Shown: positions 14,232 to 17,779 of the stretch, piece after piece
Layout: each line of letters begins with the position of its first letter
Numbering within the stretch: position 1 is the stretch's first letter
From: HGM04593 sp045592125
Lineage (GTDB): Bacteria > Bacteroidota > Bacteroidia > Bacteroidales > Bacteroidaceae
Reading direction: 5' to 3'
NCBI GenBank assembly: GCA_045592125.1
Contig: JAZNUE010000017.1
Span: 1 to 17,779, forward strand
DNA: 17,779 nt
The notes under the pieces: generated by a model
What the model was told of the DNA's origin: nothing
What the model saw: the letters and a program-made list of their open reading frames with translations, nothing else
Databases searched by the model: none
Program-made: the position numbers and the translations under genes

Positions 14232-14263
14232 TTAGCAAATATAGAATGACAAAACAACGTTTT

Positions 14264-14353
14264 GTTATCGACGAGTTTTGCAGCAACAGGTCAAACGAAG
14301 CATAGCCGCAGGTTATGCCGTTTGGGTTGCGAAAAGCAAAACGAGTCAATGAC
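14264..14353 (-). repeat. 90-base hairpin element, copy D (type I)
   Basis: A full 90-base element in reverse orientation and head to tail with copy C, 32 bases apart. The spacer holds the ACAAAAC-GTT-GTTTTGT hairpin ending in TGTCATT. The only change from the common form within the inner half is G to T at element position 56, inside the unpaired TG bulge. It lies about 70 bases beyond the M60 stop codon and would be read as part of that mRNA's 3' end. Confidence 0.88.
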
Positions 14354-14357
14354 AGTG

Positions 14358-14408
14358 CGGTACTCTGTTATCTGTACTCTGTTATCTGTTGTCTGTTCTC
14401 AGTACTCG
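14358..14408 (+). repeat. GTACTCTG short repeat array 2
   Basis: Repeated GTACTCTGTTATCT and related units follow copy D and end 13 bases before the M60 stop codon. No terminator with a T tract is seen between the M60 gene and copy D, so the hairpins in this gap may be the only structures protecting or ending its mRNA. Confidence 0.7.
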
Positions 14409-14420
14409 CAACTTTCTCTA

Positions 14421-17144
14421 TTACTTGACCAGCGCCTTCTTTCCGTTAATGATATATATGCCGCTGGTTGGGTTCTCCACCCTCCTGCCCTGCAGGTCAT
14501 AGACACCTTCGGCCTTCACGTTTTCCGTTTCCAGCTCATCTATTCCTGTGTTGTTTGCCTCAATGCGTACGATTGTCCACATTGAATTATCAAGCAGCTC
14601 GGCTGTACACACCACATTGTATTCGCTGTTGAGCGTGAGGTAAGTGCCATCCTCCTTGCTGCTGAAATAGATTCTGCCGTCATTAAGGTAATTGGCCTTG
14701 AACGCCTTGGCCGTGCTGCTGTCCTTTCCGCCGCACGACGTTCCCACGCCAACCTCATATGCGTTAAGATAAAGGCCGTTCTTGTTCTTTATGTAATAGT
14801 GGTGCAGCTCGCCTGTGCTCTCGAACATCCACTTCTTGTCGTCCGACGAAATCGGTGTCTGTGTCTGCTTGTTCGCCTTGAGCCCGTACTTGTCATAGCA
14901 GAGCTGGTATCCCTTCACTCCCGCATTAGTAATGCGGTACACGTCAAGGTTCTGAAGGTATGCACGTGCGCTCAGGTCCTTTGCCAGGCGCTCAATCTCG
15001 GCATTAAGCAGCGCCGCCCACTCCTTGTAAGAGTGCACGCTTGTATCCTGGTTGTCGGCAGCCGCCTTGGCACTGTCGTACAGGCCGGCCAAGGTCTCGA
15101 GCGCGCCAGCATAAAAGTATCCTATCTCGCGGCCTGTCGTTGTCTGCTTGCCCATAATAGTCTTTGCAGTGGCAAGTACTGCATTAAGAGCCTCAATCTG
15201 CATTTCCTCGCTGTCACTCTCGGCAATATCCATCAGTTCCACATCGGTTCCGTCGGCCTGTGCGGCAACAACCCTCAGGACTGCGCCTTGGGCGCTGACA
15301 GGAATCTTCAATGAATAGTCGTTATTGAACGAGAGGAACTCGCCTGTGCTGGCATTGTAGAGCTTGAAGCCTACAGCGCCCTTTGCATTCTCCTCCTTCA
15401 CTATTGTCACATAGTTTGTGCTCTTCTTGTAGTAGTATCCCTCGGCCTTCACGCTCTCGTCAATGTAGTCGCCCCACTGGCCGGTGCTTCCCATAGTGCC
15501 AATGGCATACTCGCTGCTGAAGTCGAGGCGGTCGCCGTTGACGCCGTCGGTTCTCTTCGACGGTTTTATGCGGTCCTCAATGAACATGATGTTGCCCATC
15601 TTTCTCTCATACTGCTGCATGCGCGCACGGCTGGCCTCGGCGTCCTCGGCGTCAAGCGTCACATAATATGTGCCGTAGTCGCCAACCTCGGCCCTGTTCA
15701 TGGGTTCGAAGAAGCCCCATGCGTCGAAGAACTCGCTCAGGTCCATCTGCGCAATCTCGCAGCATTTCTCGGCAAACTTCAGCTGGTCGTCCTTTGCGTA
15801 GGTTGTACCGCCGTTTATCTTCCTGAGCTTGTCCTGGCGCAGAGCGTCGAACAAGCGGGGGTAGAACGTGGTGTCCTTGCCCGCTGCATGGAAATAGAGA
15901 TAGAGCTGGAAGAACATGCGTGACTTGCCAATGACGTCGCCGCGCAGCGGGAAAGGCACCTTGTCCTCAAAGTCCTGCTTGCACTGCTTTACGCCGCTGC
16001 CTCGCGTTGTTGTCTTTCCTGCACGGTGCACCTGCACATTAGAGAAAAGGTTGTTGCTCGCCTCGGTACACGACACAATGTTTATCGCGCCCTGGTTCAT
16101 GTGCCCAATCTCGTGTGCCGGGCCCCACATCTGTCCAGGGCTGGCATATACTGTAGCCCAGGGAAGAATGTCCTTGAGCGTACTGTACTCATAATAGGTA
16201 TAGTAGTGCGTTGCATACATGTAGTTGTTGTCGTGCCCGCTGCGTGCCATCATGAGCGCATTCCAGCGGTCGTAGTACTTGTCAACGCCCATAAGCTCGT
16301 GCTGCCATGCAACACACTGGTCCCACCACCCTATGGCGTCGGTAATTGTGTTGGGGCACACGCTTGCAATGTCATCCTTCGCCATCTGGAAGATGACCCT
16401 CTCGCCCCTTACCTGCACACTGTAGTGCTTGAAATGGTTGGCAAGCATATCGCGCCAGTCCTCGTCGGTGTGGCGGCGGGCGTCGAAATAGCCGTTCACC
16501 TTGCCGCCCTCAATGTGCACTGTCACATCGGGGTAATCGGACAGCCTCTTGCTCGTTGCAGTGGTGTCGGTACTTGCCGCATAAGCAATGAAGAGCATTG
16601 CGTCTTCCTGAGCCACAGTCACCATGTTCACGCCACGGGTGAGGAACTTCTCTGCTTCATACACGTATGCGTCGTTAAAAGGCTCGTTTCCCTGCACCTC
16701 CATAAGTTTCAGCATCATCCCCTGTGGCAGTTCGTCGCCCACGAAAATGAGCAGAGTATCACCTTTTGTCGCCGATATTCCTGTAGGGCGCTGAAGGTAG
16801 CTGTAGGGGTTAGTGCTCAGCAGCACGCTCCAGCTATAAGTGTTGCCATAGGGTTCGTACTTTGCAACGCGGAACTCCTTTTCGCGAGGCGCCCAGGTGT
16901 TGTTCTTTGCCTTCAGGGCAATGTCCATCAGTTCCTTTGGCAGGTCGCCGTAATAGTTGAGCAGCTGCTCGTCGGTCATAGCACTGTATGGCGACTTGAG
17001 CTCGCTGCATGTTCCGTCGGTGAAGATATCCTTGAAAATATCATAGTAGGACTTGACATTGTCGGTTGTGAGCCTGCTCTGCGCCGCAATTTCCACAGTC
17101 ATAGCAAGAGCAAGAAATGATAGCAGTAAAGTTTTTATCTTCAT
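14421..17144 (-). CDS. Secreted M60-like (enhancin) zinc metallopeptidase
   Basis: A 907-residue exported protein. Residues 1-22 are a signal peptide ending in AAQS. The catalytic zinc motif is H344-E345-I-G-H348 with E361 13 residues further on, matching the HExxH-x(8-28)-E pattern of the peptidase M60 family, whose gut members cut mucin-type glycoproteins. About 730-862 look like a ricin-type or other trefoil carbohydrate-binding module (repeated Y-x-I-x-N and G-x-Y-L-x-L units). The last 30 residues (VYDLQGRRVENPTSGIYIIN) form the short tail common on exported Bacteroidales proteins and similar to type IX sorting domains. It is a single gene with its own promoter. The substrate is inferred from the family. 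Confidence 0.9.
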   Translation of the reverse strand: MKIKTLLLSFLALAMTVEIAAQSRLTTDNVKSYYDIFKDIFTDGTCSELKSPYSAMTDEQLLNYYGDLPKELMDIALKAKNNTWAPREKEFRVAKYEPYGNTYSWSVLLSTNPYSYLQRPTGISATKGDTLLIFVGDELPQGMMLKLMEVQGNEPFNDAYVYEAEKFLTRGVNMVTVAQEDAMLFIAYAASTDTTATSKRLSDYPDVTVHIEGGKVNGYFDARRHTDEDWRDMLANHFKHYSVQVRGERVIFQMAKDDIASVCPNTITDAIGWWDQCVAWQHELMGVDKYYDRWNALMMARSGHDNNYMYATHYYTYYEYSTLKDILPWATVYASPGQMWGPAHEIGHMNQGAINIVSCTEASNNLFSNVQVHRAGKTTTRGSGVKQCKQDFEDKVPFPLRGDVIGKSRMFFQLYLYFHAAGKDTTFYPRLFDALRQDKLRKINGGTTYAKDDQLKFAEKCCEIAQMDLSEFFDAWGFFEPMNRAEVGDYGTYYVTLDAEDAEASRARMQQYERKMGNIMFIEDRIKPSKRTDGVNGDRLDFSSEYAIGTMGSTGQWGDYIDESVKAEGYYYKKSTNYVTIVKEENAKGAVGFKLYNASTGEFLSFNNDYSLKIPVSAQGAVLRVVAAQADGTDVELMDIAESDSEEMQIEALNAVLATAKTIMGKQTTTGREIGYFYAGALETLAGLYDSAKAAADNQDTSVHSYKEWAALLNAEIERLAKDLSARAYLQNLDVYRITNAGVKGYQLCYDKYGLKANKQTQTPISSDDKKWMFESTGELHHYYIKNKNGLYLNAYEVGVGTSCGGKDSSTAKAFKANYLNDGRIYFSSKEDGTYLTLNSEYNVVCTAELLDNSMWTIVRIEANNTGIDELETENVKAEGVYDLQGRRVENPTSGIYIINGKKALVK

Positions 17145-17172
17145 AAGTGTGTGATTATTATATAAAAGTTCT

Positions 17173-17204
17173 CAAAAATAATCTATTTGCCCGTAAAATG
17201 CAAA
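17173..17204 (-). promoter_or_regulatory. Promoter of the M60 peptidase gene
   Basis: On the minus strand TTTG (17201-17204) is followed after 20 bases by TATTTTTG (17173-17180), matching the Bacteroidota promoter pattern exactly. The transcript should begin near 17167, leaving a leader of about 22 bases before the ATG at 17144. Confidence 0.8.
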
Positions 17205-17261
17205 TTACCTGGAACTTTCAGCGCTTTCAGCAGCGATTTTCAGCACTATGCGCACTATGTA

Positions 17262-17298
17262 TGTACTCTGTTATCTGTACTCTTTTCTCTGTACTCTA
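17262..17298 (+). repeat. GTACTCTG short repeat array 3
   Basis: Units GTACTCTGTTATCT and GTACTCTTTTCTCT lead into TCTAGACAGCACCTGTCATG. GACAG-CAC-CTGTC in this junction is a small hairpin that overlaps the first bases of the next TGTCATG repeat. The same junction occurs at 17513-17533. Confidence 0.7.
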
Positions 17299-17307
17299 GA
17301 CAGCACC

Positions 17308-17377
17308 TGTCATGTTGAGCGAAGCGAAACATCTCGGCCTACACCCATTAGATCCTTCGCTACGCTCAGGATGACAA
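17308..17377. repeat. TGTCATG inverted repeat, copy C
   Basis: The left arm TGTCATGTTGAGCGAAGCG...ATCTC and the right arm GATCCTTCGCTACGCTCAGG followed by ATGACAA enclose the CACCCATTA segment also found in the copy at 14013. No protein frame is supported in the stretch 17205-17642. Confidence 0.78.
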
Positions 17378-17393
17378 GGAACGCGAAAAGTTT

Positions 17394-17467
17394 GAGATTC
17401 TTGACTTTGGTCCTTCGGCTTAATGCTACGCAAAACTTGAGATTCTTCGCTACGCTCAGAATGACAA
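17394..17467. repeat. TGTCATT-family right-arm module, copy D
   Basis: GAGATTCTTGACTTTGG, the centre CGGCTTAATGCT and GAGATTCTTCGCTACGCTC then AATGACAA. It repeats the inner and right part of the copy at 14013-14129 without its left arm. Confidence 0.7.
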
Positions 17468-17479
17468 GTACACGTGTTG

Positions 17480-17517
17480 CGGTACTCTGCGCTCTGTACT
17501 CTGTTCTCTGTACTCTA
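17480..17517 (+). repeat. GTACTCTG short repeat array 4
   Basis: GTACTCTGCGCTCTGTACTC and further units, preceded by the same CACGTGTTGCG segment that precedes array 1 at 13960, and followed by CTAGACAGCACCTGTCATG. This shows that array and inverted repeat are copied as one composite module. Confidence 0.7.
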
Positions 17518-17526
17518 GACAGCACC

Positions 17527-17642
17527 TGTCATGTTGAGCAAAGCGAAACATCTCAATCACGCTCAGACGTGTTGTTGAGGACTTTGTCCGAAAAATGACA
17601 AGTACGCGGTAAGCTTGAGATTCTTCGCTTCGCTCAGAATGA
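17527..17642. repeat. TGTCATG inverted repeat, copy E, broken by an IS end
   Basis: The left arm TGTCATGTTGAGCAAAGCG...ATCTC is followed by a 39-base segment shared with 9782-9820 (minus orientation, 17563-17601) and by the right arm GAGATTCTTCGCTTCGCTC then AATGA. In every other right arm AATGA is followed by CAA; here it is followed by ACTGTG, so the copy is interrupted at about 17642. Confidence 0.75.
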
Positions 17643-17779
17643 ACTGTGTTAAATTCCAAATAAATCAAGCATAAAATTCGCTATACGCGCAATTATTCTT
17701 CACAATGGCGAAAATCTGTTTCAATAGTTTGTTCGCTACAGCAATCAAAGCAACCTTTACGACTTTCCCTTTTTGTCGC
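17643..17779 (-). mobile_element. Right end of an IS110-family insertion sequence (runs off window)
   Basis: The left boundary is placed where the conserved AATGACAA of the repeat is interrupted (17642/17643), accurate to a few bases. Only about 22 bases separate the transposase stop from the boundary. Such a short non-coding right end fits the IS110 group, in which the long non-coding left end holds the bridge RNA, better than the IS1111 group. The left end lies beyond the window. No terminal inverted repeats are visible, as expected for this family. Confidence 0.6.
17665..17779 (-). CDS. IS110-family transposase, C-terminal 37 residues (partial)
   Basis: An open frame enters from the right edge and ends at a TGA at 17665-17667. 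The readable 37 residues contain KGKVVKVALIAVANKLLKQI, which matches the C-terminal end of IS110/IS116/IS902 transposases (typically K-x-x-K-x-A-L-x-A-V-A-x-K-L-L), beyond their serine-containing Transposase_20 domain. These enzymes use a RuvC-like DEDD domain and a serine to recombine DNA guided by a bridge RNA. The rest of the gene is outside the window, so intactness cannot be judged. Confidence 0.72.
   Translation of the reverse strand, partial: RQKGKVVKVALIAVANKLLKQIFAIVKNNCAYSEFYA

Noticed and set aside
14142..14353. Integron attC sites, suggested by bulged imperfect palindromes in tandem
   Set aside because: The ends (GTTATCGAC and GTCAATGAC) do not fit the RYYYAAC/GTTRRRY core boxes, the sequence is well conserved between copies unlike attC, and no cassette genes lie between them.
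13969..14408. A CRISPR array
   Set aside because: Repeat units are too short and irregular, there are no uniform spacers, and no cas gene is present.
14354..14420. An intrinsic terminator for the M60 gene
   Set aside because: No GC-rich hairpin followed by a T tract is found here; only the GTACTCTG array and then the 90-base element.

Overview
The window comes from a member of the Bacteroidota, most likely Bacteroidales, and perhaps Prevotellaceae (less certain). Five upstream regions carry the Bacteroidota sigma promoter pattern (TTG or TTTG, about 19-21 bases, then TAnnTTTG). Start codons lack clear Shine-Dalgarno sequences. A fumarate reductase operon of the Bacteroides frdCAB type is present, and a secreted protease ends in a short YDLQGR...GIYI tail of the kind common on exported Bacteroidales proteins.

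Layout from left to right. 1-361: intergenic repeats, then a promoter inside a 26-base perfect palindrome that serves a HTH-Fic protein (362-1252, +). 7917-1266 (-): one tightly packed operon read leftwards, namely a TetR-type regulator, TolC-like outer-membrane factor, HlyD/MFP lipoprotein, two ABC ATPases and two ABC-2 permeases. It matches the E. coli CecR/YbhGFSR exporter, but the double ATPase YbhF is split into two genes and a dedicated outer-membrane channel is included. It collides tail to tail with fic, with 13 bases between the stop codons. 8090-8135: a strong terminator. 8164-9552 (-): a GPH-family sugar:cation symporter, preceded by a pair of 90-base hairpin repeats and, beyond them, the only good promoter for it. 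10124-13616 (+): frdC, frdA and frdB with a promoter and a terminator. 13680-14410: a repeat-rich convergent gap. 14421-17144 (-): a secreted M60 (enhancin-like) metallopeptidase with its promoter. 17250-17642: more repeats, ending at the 3' end of an IS110-family transposase gene that runs off the window.

The most unusual content lies between the genes. A 90-base element is present in full length at 9585-9674, 9681-9770, 14142-14231 and 14264-14353, truncated by the window edge at 1-70, and internally deleted at 78-121. It folds into one long hairpin with conserved bulges. The two neighbouring copies at 9585 and 9681 are the same length, align without gaps and differ at 32 positions, yet 22 of these form 11 two-sided substitutions that keep the base pairs. 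The translated sequence is not kept. This is internal covariation evidence for a selected nucleic-acid structure. The elements occur in head-to-tail pairs, are followed by a small ACAAAAC hairpin ending in TGTCATT, and are intermixed with a second inverted-repeat family (TGTCATG/TTC-TGAGC...GAA...ATCTC) and with GTACTCTG-type short arrays. The IS110 end abuts one copy of this second family, which resembles the known habit of IS110 relatives such as IS621 of inserting into repetitive palindromes.

Working together: the TetR-controlled operon should build an inner-membrane-to-outer-membrane drug or toxic-compound exporter. FrdCAB is the terminal electron sink of fumarate respiration. The GPH symporter and the M60 protease point to use of host or plant glycans and glycoproteins.
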